Source of the DNA: Clostridium sp.
Lineage (GTDB): Bacteria > Bacillota > Clostridia > Lachnospirales > Lachnospiraceae
Assembly (NCBI GenBank): GCA_004554205.1
Contig: SFNH01000007.1
Coordinates: 1-31,318, forward strand
Direction of reading: 5' to 3'
Length of the DNA stretch: 31,318 bases
The translations under genes were made by a program, and so were the position numbers. This document shows, in pieces, positions 22,505 to 30,378 of this stretch (the first letter of the stretch is position 1; every line of letters starts with the position of its first letter). The notes under the pieces were generated by a model. The model ran no database searches. It saw only the letters and a program-made list of their open reading frames with translations, and had not been told where the DNA came from.

Positions 22505-23801
22505 ACAGGAGAAAGCGGCTTTTGAGCATACCGGCACAGTAGGGGAAATTCCACTGCTCCACCGAAGCGCCCGCGTAAAGCGGGTAGCTCGCGACCGTCT
22601 CCCCATTCAGGGTGTAGGTGACTGTCCCCTCAAGATCCCCCGCGTGAACCGGCGCCGTGAGCACTTTTGGCGTCTCCACCTTACACTCCACCCTTTCATC
22701 CTCCGACAAGAGGAGATTGAGGTGGCGTTTTTCATTGTCAAGCCCCGTTGTCAGGGGAATGCGCACATCACGAACCGCATTCTTGACGGGAAGGGGCGTA
22801 AGCTTCGGCTCCTCGTAGACGTCCCTGTAAAAGTAATTCTCCTCGCCGTAGGAAAACAACCGTCGGGCGTCCGACCATTTCCAGGTCTTATGCGGCGGCC
22901 AGCCGCAGCCTAAGAATGCGGCGACAAACGTTCTTCCGCCGTCCTCGACCGCGGCGACATAGGAGTAGCCCGCGCCGCCGGTAAAGCCCGTCTTTCCGGT
23001 CAGCGCCCCATCCATCATGGTCAAAAGGGCGTTGTGGTTATTGCAGGAGAAGGAGCGCTTCCCAGCCGTATCGGAAAAGCAGTAGGAGGCAGTCCTTGTG
23101 ATCTCCAGGAATTCGTCTTTTTTCGGGGATTTTCGGATACAGTAGCGAAGGATGGACGCCAGATCGGCCGCCGTGGTGCTGTGCACCGCCTCCGTTCCAT
23201 CCGCTCTCTTCACCGACGCGTCGAGACCGTTCGGCGTCACGAAGGTCGTGTCCTTACAGCCGATGTCCCGCGCTTTCTGGTTCATCAGCTCGGCAAAGCC
23301 CTCCACGCTCCCTCCGATGTGCTCCGCGATCACCACGGCAGAATCGTTGTGGGATTCAAGCATCAGGGAATAGAGCAGATCCTTCAGATAAAATGAGGTC
23401 CCCTTCGGCGCGCCCAGATGAACCTTCGGCTGGGAGGCTGCCACGGAGGAGACCGTGCAGATATCGTCGGGGTTTCCGAGCTCCAGCGCCAGGATACACG
23501 TCATGATCTTCGTAGTGCTCGCCATAGGGCGCACCGTATGCTCATCTTTTCCGTAAAGGATTCGCCCGCTGTCTCCGTCGATGAGCACCGCGCTGAGGGA
23601 ATGGAGGTTTAATATGTCTTCTTTTCCCTCCGCCTGCTGCCCGCCTGTTACCGCCGCATTTTGTGCGGGCACAGCCTCATATCGCACTGTTTCCGGCTCG
23701 GCCTTTACCGCCCCCCACACCGCAAACCCCAGTGTGATCCCTGCCATAAGCCCCACCAATCGGTTTCCTCTCGCCATCTCATCCCACCGCGCTTCGTCCA
23801 T
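22371..23801 (-). CDS. D-alanyl-D-alanine carboxypeptidase with element-derived C-terminus
   Basis: This DacA/DacF-type penicillin-binding protein (peptidase S11) trims terminal D-Ala from peptidoglycan stem peptides. A signal or anchor segment (about 14-34) precedes the catalytic domain, which has S95-TT-K98, S150-H-N152 and K270-T-G272. A C-terminal PBP5-like domain follows to about residue 430. The last 44 residues, from the Cys after KSRFLL, are encoded by the inserted 142-bp element and end at a TGA inside its terminal repeat. Without the insertion the frame would read KSRFLLFQ and stop at 22347-22349. The start at 23801 has AGGA 8 bases upstream and lies 4 bases after the rsmF stop. The tail replaces two residues, so the enzyme is probably still active. 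Confidence 0.88.
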   Translation of the reverse strand: MDEARWDEMARGNRLVGLMAGITLGFAVWGAVKAEPETVRYEAVPAQNAAVTGGQQAEGKEDILNLHSLSAVLIDGDSGRILYGKDEHTVRPMASTTKIMTCILALELGNPDDICTVSSVAASQPKVHLGAPKGTSFYLKDLLYSLMLESHNDSAVVIAEHIGGSVEGFAELMNQKARDIGCKDTTFVTPNGLDASVKRADGTEAVHSTTAADLASILRYCIRKSPKKDEFLEITRTASYCFSDTAGKRSFSCNNHNALLTMMDGALTGKTGFTGGAGYSYVAAVEDGGRTFVAAFLGCGWPPHKTWKWSDARRLFSYGEENYFYRDVYEEPKLTPLPVKNAVRDVRIPLTTGLDNEKRHLNLLLSEDERVECKVETPKVLTAPVHAGDLEGTVTYTLNGETVASYPLYAGASVEQWNFPYCAGMLKSRFLLCNSSAYGRTATESSPFKVRLRRRAGFISATTHSYGLCSKCKVLR

Positions 23802-23805
23802 TACT

Positions 23806-25242
23806 CTATCCTATGCGCAGGCCTTTTGGATAATGATTTTTCAGCGTCCCGGCCGCGGCCTTCGCCCAGCCGAGGGAGTAGCGCTCCACACACACCAAAA
23901 CCCAGCCCGACATTCCCTCCGGCTGCGGAAGCGTGCCCCCTTTCAGGTACTCCGCGATCTCCCGCCCGTCTGCCGGGTAGGATACGCTCTGCTTCACCAT
24001 GTCGGGCTTAAGAAAGAGTGCCAGCGCATGAGACGGCTCAAACCGTTTCTTTTTAAGAGTCCCAAGGTGCAGGCCCGGGCGGAGGACGCGCAGCCCGTCA
24101 AGATCCGGCGTCCCTCCCGGAACCCGGTAGAGCTGGTCCCCGAACAGGACAAGATTCTTTTCTCCGCCCGTCTTAAGCCCAAGTGCCTCCATTCCCGCAG
24201 GCGTGAGCGTCTCCTCAAAAAAATCCATGAGAAGTCTTAAAGCTTCCCTGTCATCAAAAAATTTCGGAGCGCGGTATTTTTGTCCGCCGTTTTGCTCTCC
24301 CGTTTTTGTGAGCAGCGCCAGAAAATGCCCCTCTCCCGCTGCCCTGTGGGGCCAGATGCGAAAGGCTCCGGAAAGCTCCGCGCCGCCCTTTTTGCTCCAC
24401 TCCGGGCGCGCTTTTTGCAGCCCCGGAAGCTTCCTTTCCCCCGGTGCCTGCACAATGGAAAATTCCGGGTGGCGCTCTAAAAATGACGCGATCCCCTCCT
24501 CATCCTCCTCCGGCGAGAAGGTGCAGGTGGAGTACACCATGCGTCCGCCGGGGCGAAGCATCAGGGCCGCATCGTCTAAGATTTCCTGCTGGCGCGCCGC
24601 GCAGAGCTTCACAGCCTCCTCGCTCCACTGTGCCCGAGCCTGCTCGTCCTTGCGGAACATCCCCTCCCCGGAGCATGGCGCGTCGACCACGATGCAGTCA
24701 AAAAATCCCGGAAAACGCCTTGAAAGCGCGCCGGAGCTCTCGTTTGTCACCACGGCATTTGCGATACCCATACGCTCTACATTCTGAGAAAGGATTTTTG
24801 CCCTTGCCGGATGGATCTCATTGCTCACCAAAAGTCCGTCGCCGCGGAGTCGCCCGCCGATCTGTGTGGTCTTGCCGCCGGGAGCGGCGCACAAGTCGAG
24901 CGCCCTCTCCCCCGGTTTCGGATCAAGCAGGGAAACCACCGCCATAGCGCTCGGCTCCTGGATATAATAAACGCCCGCCTCGTGAAAGGGGTGGCGTCCC
25001 GGTCGTGTCTGCGGGGAATAATAAAACCCCTCACGGCACCAGGGCACCGGGCTCAGCCCGAAGCGTTCCCGGTTCTCCGCCTCCATCTCGGCCGGATCGC
25101 CCTTACATCCGTTAAACCGAAGCCCCTGCACCCGGCTTTCGTCATAGCTTTTCATAAACGCCCCGTACTCATCACCCAGAAGCCGTTTCATCTTTTCCGT
25201 AAATGCCCCGGGCAGGGCATACGAGCCAACGTTTTCGTTCAT
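23806..25242 (-). CDS. rRNA cytosine-C5 methyltransferase, RsmF/NOL1-NOP2-Sun family
   Basis: This SAM-dependent enzyme makes 5-methylcytosine in RNA, probably 16S rRNA. The 478-residue protein has the SAM-binding motif DLCAAPGGKT (116-125), DAPCSGEG with Cys190 and YSTCTF with the catalytic Cys240, followed by PEEDE. A C-terminal half (about 300-478) matches the RsmF-type extension with a PUA-like end. The start has GAGGAG 4 bases upstream. It is probably co-transcribed with dacA, which starts 4 bases after its stop. Confidence 0.92.
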   Translation of the reverse strand: MNENVGSYALPGAFTEKMKRLLGDEYGAFMKSYDESRVQGLRFNGCKGDPAEMEAENRERFGLSPVPWCREGFYYSPQTRPGRHPFHEAGVYYIQEPSAMAVVSLLDPKPGERALDLCAAPGGKTTQIGGRLRGDGLLVSNEIHPARAKILSQNVERMGIANAVVTNESSGALSRRFPGFFDCIVVDAPCSGEGMFRKDEQARAQWSEEAVKLCAARQQEILDDAALMLRPGGRMVYSTCTFSPEEDEEGIASFLERHPEFSIVQAPGERKLPGLQKARPEWSKKGGAELSGAFRIWPHRAAGEGHFLALLTKTGEQNGGQKYRAPKFFDDREALRLLMDFFEETLTPAGMEALGLKTGGEKNLVLFGDQLYRVPGGTPDLDGLRVLRPGLHLGTLKKKRFEPSHALALFLKPDMVKQSVSYPADGREIAEYLKGGTLPQPEGMSGWVLVCVERYSLGWAKAAAGTLKNHYPKGLRIG

Positions 25243-25256
25243 AGCGCTCCTCTCTA

Positions 25257-25302
25257 AGCAGAAGAAAAGCCACGTCCCCGCGCAAAGCAGGTATGTGGCT
25301 TT
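25257..25302 (-). terminator. Terminator of the DUF6465-like gene
   Basis: On the minus strand AAAGCCAC (25302-25295) pairs with GTGGCTTT (25273-25266), followed by TTCTTCT. It lies between the small Lys/Ala-rich gene and rsmF. No separate rsmF promoter was seen, so some readthrough into rsmF is possible. Confidence 0.7.
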
Positions 25303-25327
25303 CTCACTCGTTCAGACGATATACAGC

Positions 25328-25678
25328 TTATAAATCAATCTTGCCGCCAAGGTCTTCGTTTACTACATAGTAAGCCGCGTTCTCCTCCGGCTTTACATAA
25401 ACCTTGATGGTCTTGATGTCAACGCCCCTGTTGCCCTTCTTGAATGCCTTAGTTGCCTCTGCCAGAACGTCCTTGGCAAGAATCTCCCTGCCGCCGTACT
25501 GAAGAACAACGGTCGCCTTCGGCTCTGCCTTCTTTGCGGCAGTCTTCTTTGCCGGAGCCTTCTTAGCGGTCTCTTTCTTTTCATCCGCCTTCTTCACAGC
25601 GGTCTTAGCCACAGTCTTCTTTACAGTGTCTACATCCGTTTTGATCCCTGTTGCCGTTGATTTGGCCTCTACTGCCAT
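25328..25678 (-). CDS. DUF6465-like protein with histone-like Lys/Ala N-terminus
   Basis: This 116-residue protein has two parts. Residues 1-52 are Lys/Ala/Thr-rich with repeated AKK and VKK runs like histone H1 tails. Residues 53-116 form a compact domain beginning TVVLQYGGREILAKDV and ending VYVKPEENAAYYVVNEDLGG. The C-terminal domain matches my memory of DUF6465, a family common in Lachnospiraceae. The role is unknown; nucleic-acid binding by the basic tail is an inference. AGGAGGAG precedes the ATG, and its promoter is the strongest in the window, so high expression is likely. Confidence 0.75.
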   Translation of the reverse strand: MAVEAKSTATGIKTDVDTVKKTVAKTAVKKADEKKETAKKAPAKKTAAKKAEPKATVVLQYGGREILAKDVLAEATKAFKKGNRGVDIKTIKVYVKPEENAAYYVVNEDLGGKIDL

Positions 25679-25750
25679 ACTACTCTCCTCCTCGTATGAA
25701 TTCGGAATTTACAGTTCTATGTCCCACCGCCACATTGCGGTTATGAGGAA

Positions 25751-25779
25751 ATTATAAATCCAATTTACAGGTTTGTCAA
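25751..25779 (-). promoter_or_regulatory. Perfect consensus promoter of the DUF6465-like gene
   Basis: On the minus strand TTGACA (25779-25774) and TATAAT (25756-25751) are exact consensus hexamers with 17-base spacing. The leader is about 65 bases and contains a small hairpin, ACCGC/GCGGT. Confidence 0.92.
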
Positions 25780-25874
25780 CAAATTCCTTATACTTGAGTT
25801 TCCGCATTTTTACGGTTACACATGATTTCCTGACTCATATAGCATTCACACACCGGGCAAAAACTTAAGCTTCC

Positions 25875-26180
25875 TTATAAAAACAGTTCTATCACATACA
25901 CCGCCACACACGCGCCGATGGAAACGCGGAAGAGGTTTCCGTCCACCCACGAAAGGAAAAGCGCGGCCGCAAAACCGGCCAGACCGGAGCGGACATCTGA
26001 AGTCGCGCTTAAGATTGCCGGAAAGGTCATCACCGACAGGCTCACATAGGGCACATAATACAAAAAGGAACGGATAAACGGGTTCGTGATCTCCTTCCTC
26101 AAAAGAGTGAGGGGCAGCGCGCGCACCGCGTATATTGTTAAAAACATCACAAAGATAGCGAGATAACTGTTATGCTGCAT
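25875..26180 (-). CDS. azlD: Branched-chain amino acid exporter small subunit
   Basis: This 101-residue integral membrane protein has three to four hydrophobic segments and the AzlD pattern FLTIYAVRALPLTLL near the start and LAGFAAALFLSW in the middle. It works with AzlC to export branched-chain amino acids. The ATG at 26180 is chosen because GGGAGG lies 6 bases upstream; the ATG two codons earlier abuts that site. It overlaps the end of azlC by 11 bases. No convincing terminator was found after it. Confidence 0.88.
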   Translation of the reverse strand: MQHNSYLAIFVMFLTIYAVRALPLTLLRKEITNPFIRSFLYYVPYVSLSVMTFPAILSATSDVRSGLAGFAAALFLSWVDGNLFRVSIGACVAVYVIELFL

Positions 26181-26910
26181 GCCCATCCTCCCCGCCGGCC
26201 GCATCCTGCTTCACAACCGGGAACAGCGCTGCCGCCGCCGCGGAAAGCAGAATCGTCAGTATAATGATCCGAAAGCCCGAAGCGATCTCCTTAAGCGCCG
26301 GCAGCACGGAGAATGCCGCACTCGCCGCCATGGAAATCACCACTACTCCCGCGATGATCCGGCTCTTTTTTGAGGGCGGGATCACCACCGCCAGAAACAT
26401 CCCGTACAGCGCCACACTCATCGCGCTCATCACGCTTGCCGGAAGCACCATGCCGATAACCGAACCTAAGAATGTCCCGAGCACCCAGCCGGGAGCCGCG
26501 ACTGCCGCCGCGCCGTACATATACGACGGGTGAAGCTTTCCCTCCACCGCCATCGCAATGCCGAATATCTCATCCGTCACCCCGTACGCCATCAGAAAGC
26601 GGTGGTAAAAGGGCATATCCCGGCGTACCTTCTGCGACAGCGCGCCGGACATCAGAAGATACCTTAAGTTTACGATCAGCGTCGTCACTACCATCTCAAG
26701 ATATCCGGCTCCTGCCGCGATCATGCCGATGCCCGCAAACTGCCCCGCGGACGCCAGCATCGCAGCCGACATGACCGAGGCTTGCATTGCGCTTAGCCCC
26801 GCCTTTTTCGATGCGATTCCCAGGGTGAAGGCCACCGCAAGGTATCCGAGCCCGATCGGAACCGCGTCCTTCATCCCCTTTAAAAACCATGTTCTCCCGT
26901 CTCTGTCCAT
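26170..26910 (-). CDS. azlC: Branched-chain amino acid exporter large subunit
   Basis: This 246-residue AzlC-family permease starts MDRDGRTWFLKGMKDAVPIG. It carries the family segments GLGYLAVAFTLGIASKKAGLS, SAGQFAGIGMIAAG and NLRYLLMSGALSQ, and has about seven to eight membrane helices. The reading frame continues upstream to 27222, but that part is antisense to codons of the LacI-family gene and has no homology. The start at 26910 is therefore taken, with GAGGAC at a long spacing. It lies 22 bases after the regulator gene. Confidence 0.9.
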   Translation of the reverse strand: MDRDGRTWFLKGMKDAVPIGLGYLAVAFTLGIASKKAGLSAMQASVMSAAMLASAGQFAGIGMIAAGAGYLEMVVTTLIVNLRYLLMSGALSQKVRRDMPFYHRFLMAYGVTDEIFGIAMAVEGKLHPSYMYGAAAVAAPGWVLGTFLGSVIGMVLPASVMSAMSVALYGMFLAVVIPPSKKSRIIAGVVVISMAASAAFSVLPALKEIASGFRIIILTILLSAAAAALFPVVKQDAAGGEDGHAA

Positions 26911-26932
26911 AACCGTTTCTGTCCTCTGTCTC

Positions 26933-27961
26933 CTACACCCGGCGCGTGGATGTTCCCACCACCAGCTCTGCCGGGAATACCTGGCGTTTCGGCTTTCCCT
27001 CTTGCCTGATGAGCCTGAAGAGAAGCTTTGACGCGGCGTAGGCCATCTCCTCCACCGGCTGGCGCATAGTCGTGAGTGTGGGATTGTAATAATTCGCAAT
27101 ATCAAGCCCGTCGAACCCCGCCACCGAATAGTCCTCCGGCACACGCTTTCCCGCGTCAAAGATCGCCCTGCACGCCCCGATCGCCACACTGTCTGAAATC
27201 GCGTAAACAGCCGTAAAGTCAAGCCCGCGCTCCAGAGCTGATTTCATCGAGGCGTATCCGTTTTCCATGGAATAGCTTTCCAGATCCTCGCGCATATAGA
27301 CGCAGAGCTTCTCATCCGGCTCAATGCCGCGATCGCGCAGCGCCCTGCGGTAGCCCTCGAGCCGAAGCTTCCCGATGCTCTCATCGTCCGCTCTCGCCGC
27401 CAGGATCAGGATCCGCTTATGCCCCAGGCCGCACAGATAATCCACCATCTTGTAGCTCTCCGCATAGTCGTCCACAGACACGGAAGGGTAGAGCCCGCTT
27501 CCCTCCTGATCGGGAACGCCGATCGTGGTCAGCACAAAGGGCACCTCGAGCTGCCCAAGCTTTTCCTGTCGGTCTGAGAAAAATCCGCCGAGGAAAATAA
27601 TCCCCTTAAGCCTTTTTTCCTTCACAAGCTCCAGGGCAACGTCTACCTCGTCCTCCTCATCTTCCACCCGATGAAGGACGAAGGAATACTTCTTTTTCTG
27701 GATCTCCTGCTCCAGGATCCGGATCATCTCGGAGAAGAAGGGGTTGCTGATGCCCTTGATCAGCACCGCGATGGTCTTTGAGTCGGAACGCTTTAAATTG
27801 CGGGCGCTGTTGTTGGGGATATAATTGTGCTCCCGGATCACCCGCATCACCATCTCCTTCGTCTCCGAATTGATATCAGGATGGTTGTTGATGGCGCGGG
27901 ATACGGTGCTGACGCCCACTCCGCAGATTCTGGCAACATCCTTTATCGTGATTGATTCCAT
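26933..27961 (-). CDS. LacI-family transcriptional regulator
   Basis: The 342-residue repressor has an N-terminal helix-turn-helix (about 4-25, IKDVARICGVGVSTVSRAIN) and hinge to about 60. A periplasmic-binding-like sensor domain follows, with ISDSVAIGACRAI, the DYSVAGFDGLDIA segment and a VGTSTRR ending. It sits directly after malQ and presumably controls the sugar uptake operon in response to a sugar or its phosphate. AGGAGG precedes the ATG. Its operator would be upstream of the ABC genes, outside this window. Confidence 0.92.
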   Translation of the reverse strand: MESITIKDVARICGVGVSTVSRAINNHPDINSETKEMVMRVIREHNYIPNNSARNLKRSDSKTIAVLIKGISNPFFSEMIRILEQEIQKKKYSFVLHRVEDEEDEVDVALELVKEKRLKGIIFLGGFFSDRQEKLGQLEVPFVLTTIGVPDQEGSGLYPSVSVDDYAESYKMVDYLCGLGHKRILILAARADDESIGKLRLEGYRRALRDRGIEPDEKLCVYMREDLESYSMENGYASMKSALERGLDFTAVYAISDSVAIGACRAIFDAGKRVPEDYSVAGFDGLDIANYYNPTLTTMRQPVEEMAYAASKLLFRLIRQEGKPKRQVFPAELVVGTSTRRV

Positions 27962-27998
27962 GCAGATGACCTCCTCTCCCTTTTTCCCGGCAGGCGTC

Positions 27999-29510
27999 TC
28001 ACCCGGCAGGGCAGCGCTCGTAGATCACCGCAAGCCGTCTGCATTTTTCCGCCAGCTCATCGGTGAACTCTCCCGGAAGCAGGCGGAAGCGCCAGTTTGC
28101 CCCGAGCGTGGACGGCGCGTTGATCCGCGCGTCGTGTCCCAGACCCAGGTAATCCTGCACCGGTATCACGGCCAGGTCAGAGACGCTCGCAAGCGCCATC
28201 CGCACGAAATCCCAGTGGATCTCGCGAAGCGGCGTCCGCTCGTTCCCCATGTATTCTCTGGAGAATTCCCTGTCCGCCGGATCCATGGCAAGATACCAGC
28301 CGACGATCGTGTCATTGTCATGGGTACCGGTATATACCACGCTGTTTTTCGTATAGCTGTGCGGCAGGTAGTTGCTCTCCTCCCTGGAATCAAAAGCAAA
28401 CTGCAGGATTTTCATGCCCGGAAAGCCCGTCTCCTCAAGGAGCTCCTTAACCGACGGAGTGAGAAAGCCGAGATCCTCCGCGATGATCGGGAGCTTTTCC
28501 TTATGGAAGCGCTCACGCATCGCTTGAAAGACTGCCGCGCCCGGCCCCTTTTCCCAGTGCCCGCTCGCCGCCGTATCCTCCCCGCTCGGAATCGAGTAAT
28601 ACTCGTCAAATCCGCGGAAATGATCGACCCGGACAACATCATACAGCTTAAAGCAGTACTCCATGCGCTTTATCCACCAGGCATAGCTGGTCTTTTCATG
28701 GTACGGCCAGTCATACAGCGGGTTGCCCCACACCTGACCCGTGGCGGAGAAGCCGTCCGGCGGACAGCCTGCCACAGCCTTGCGGCGGCGATTTGCGTCA
28801 AGCTGGAAAAGCTCCGGGTGCGCCCAGCTGTCGGCCCCGTCATACGCCACATAGATCGGAATATCTCCGATGATCTTAATTCCACGCTCATTTGCGTATT
28901 TTTTAAGTCTCTCCCACTGCTGCTCAAACTTAAGCTGCTGGAACTCGTAAAAACCGATCTCATCCGACAGGCATTCCCGGTAGCGCGAGAGCGCCTCCGG
29001 CCTGCGAAGCCGGATATCCTCGTCCCACTGTTCAAAGCTCTCGGAGCGGAAGTGATTTTTCACCGCCATATAAAAGCAGTACTCTCTCGTCTCATCGCCG
29101 AGGGCCGTCTCGGCAAGCGCATGAACCGCCCCCGCGCCCTTTCCGTCAAGCTGCGCCTTAAAGCGGTCATACGCCTTGTAAAGCAGAGTAAACTTCCCCT
29201 CGTAGACCTTCGCATAGTCGATGTTTCTCGGATCGTCGCCAAAATCGGCAGCCTCGCATTCCTCTTTTGTCAGAAGTCCCTCTTGTGTCAGTCTCTCCAG
29301 GTCAATAAAGTAAGGATTTCCTGCAAATGCCGAGAAGGACTGATAAGGGGAATCCCCGAATCCGGTCGGGCCGAGCGGCAGGATCTGCCAATAGCCCTGA
29401 CCGGCCTTCTTCAATGTGTCAACAAACTCGTATGCTTCCTTTGAAAATGCGCCGATCCCATAACGGGACGGCAGACTCGCAACCGGAAGCAGCATTCCGC
29501 ATTCCCGCAT
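27999..29510 (-). CDS. malQ: 4-alpha-glucanotransferase (amylomaltase)
   Basis: This GH77 enzyme disproportionates maltodextrins, releasing glucose and longer glucans. The 503-residue protein has the start MLLPVASLPSRYGIGAFS, substrate loop GDSPYQSFSAFAGNPYFID and catalytic nucleophile Asp in RVDHFRGFDEYY. The acid/base Glu is in IIAEDLGFLTP and the third Asp in GTHDNDT. GAGGGAG precedes the ATG. It lies 28 bases after the second permease, which points to import of malto-oligosaccharides by that transporter. Confidence 0.95.
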   Translation of the reverse strand: MRECGMLLPVASLPSRYGIGAFSKEAYEFVDTLKKAGQGYWQILPLGPTGFGDSPYQSFSAFAGNPYFIDLERLTQEGLLTKEECEAADFGDDPRNIDYAKVYEGKFTLLYKAYDRFKAQLDGKGAGAVHALAETALGDETREYCFYMAVKNHFRSESFEQWDEDIRLRRPEALSRYRECLSDEIGFYEFQQLKFEQQWERLKKYANERGIKIIGDIPIYVAYDGADSWAHPELFQLDANRRRKAVAGCPPDGFSATGQVWGNPLYDWPYHEKTSYAWWIKRMEYCFKLYDVVRVDHFRGFDEYYSIPSGEDTAASGHWEKGPGAAVFQAMRERFHKEKLPIIAEDLGFLTPSVKELLEETGFPGMKILQFAFDSREESNYLPHSYTKNSVVYTGTHDNDTIVGWYLAMDPADREFSREYMGNERTPLREIHWDFVRMALASVSDLAVIPVQDYLGLGHDARINAPSTLGANWRFRLLPGEFTDELAEKCRRLAVIYERCPAG

Positions 29511-29538
29511 TATTCTCTCCCTCTAAGCCGCTTTTATG

Positions 29539-30378
29539 TCAACCTTTGACAGCGCCCGCTGCCACGCCCTCGATGATATGCTTCTGGCAGAGCAGATAGA
29601 ACACGATGATCGGGATGATCGCGAGTACGAGCATCGCCATCATGGCGCCCATGTCGATGGAGCCGTAGCCGCCGCGCAGATACTGAACCGCGATCGGAAT
29701 CGTCTTGTATTTGCGGATATCGAGTACAAGGTACGGAAGCAGGTAGTCATTCCAGATCCACATCACCTGAAGGATCGCGATGGTGATGCAGGTCGGCTTA
29801 AGCATCGGCAGCACGATCTGGAAGAAGGTCTGGATCGGCGTGCAGCCGTCGATCATGGAAGCCTCCTCGACCTCGAGCGGAATGGATTTCACAAATCCGC
29901 AGAACATGAACACCGCAAGCCCCGCGCCGAAGCCGAGATAGATGATGATGATCCCCCACGGCGTGTTTAAGTGAAGCATATTCGCGATCTTCGACAGGGT
30001 GAACATTACCATCTGGAACGGCACGATCATGGAAAATACGCACAGATAGTAAATGGTCTCGGTAAATTTATTCTTCACGCGGGTGATGTACCACGCGCAC
30101 ATGGAGGTGCACAAAACGATCACGAACACGGAGCCAATGGTGATGAAGAAGGACCAGCCGGCGGCCTCAAAGAATTTGATCTTCTTGATGCCCTCCACAT
30201 AGTTCTCAAGGCCCACCAGCATTTTCCCTGTCGGAAACGCAAAGGGCTGGCGGCTGATGTACGCCTTTTTCTTAAAGGAGTTCATCAGCACGATGAAGAT
30301 CGGGCTGATATACAAAACGGACAGGATGGAAAACACCACGGTCAGGACTGAATTGAATCTGGATTTCTTCTCTGCCAT
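29539..30378 (-). CDS. Sugar ABC transporter permease, MalG type
   Basis: This 279-residue inner-membrane subunit of a carbohydrate uptake (CUT1) ABC transporter has six hydrophobic segments. The EAA loop that contacts the ATPase is EVEEASMIDGCTPIQTFFQI, followed by VLPMLKP. Its ATG overlaps the stop of the MalF-type gene by one base (TAATG), so the two are translationally coupled. No ATPase gene is in the window; a shared MsmK-type ATPase encoded elsewhere is likely. Linkage to malQ suggests maltodextrin as substrate. Confidence 0.93.
   Translation of the reverse strand: MAEKKSRFNSVLTVVFSILSVLYISPIFIVLMNSFKKKAYISRQPFAFPTGKMLVGLENYVEGIKKIKFFEAAGWSFFITIGSVFVIVLCTSMCAWYITRVKNKFTETIYYLCVFSMIVPFQMVMFTLSKIANMLHLNTPWGIIIIYLGFGAGLAVFMFCGFVKSIPLEVEEASMIDGCTPIQTFFQIVLPMLKPTCITIAILQVMWIWNDYLLPYLVLDIRKYKTIPIAVQYLRGGYGSIDMGAMMAMLVLAIIPIIVFYLLCQKHIIEGVAAGAVKG

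Noticed and set aside
22268..22606. Separate 112-codon minus-strand gene across the 142-bp element
   Set aside because: It is an alternative frame over dacA, the element and the downstream promoter, with no ribosome-binding site or recognisable domain.
26911..27222. Long N-terminal extension of azlC
   Set aside because: The extension overlaps the end of the LacI-family gene in another frame, is Arg/Ser-rich, and precedes the start of AzlC homology.
27825..29444. 539-codon plus-strand frame opposite malQ
   Set aside because: It is antisense to a clearly recognised enzyme. Its Arg/Leu/His-rich composition is typical of a GC-driven shadow frame, with no ribosome-binding site or known domain.
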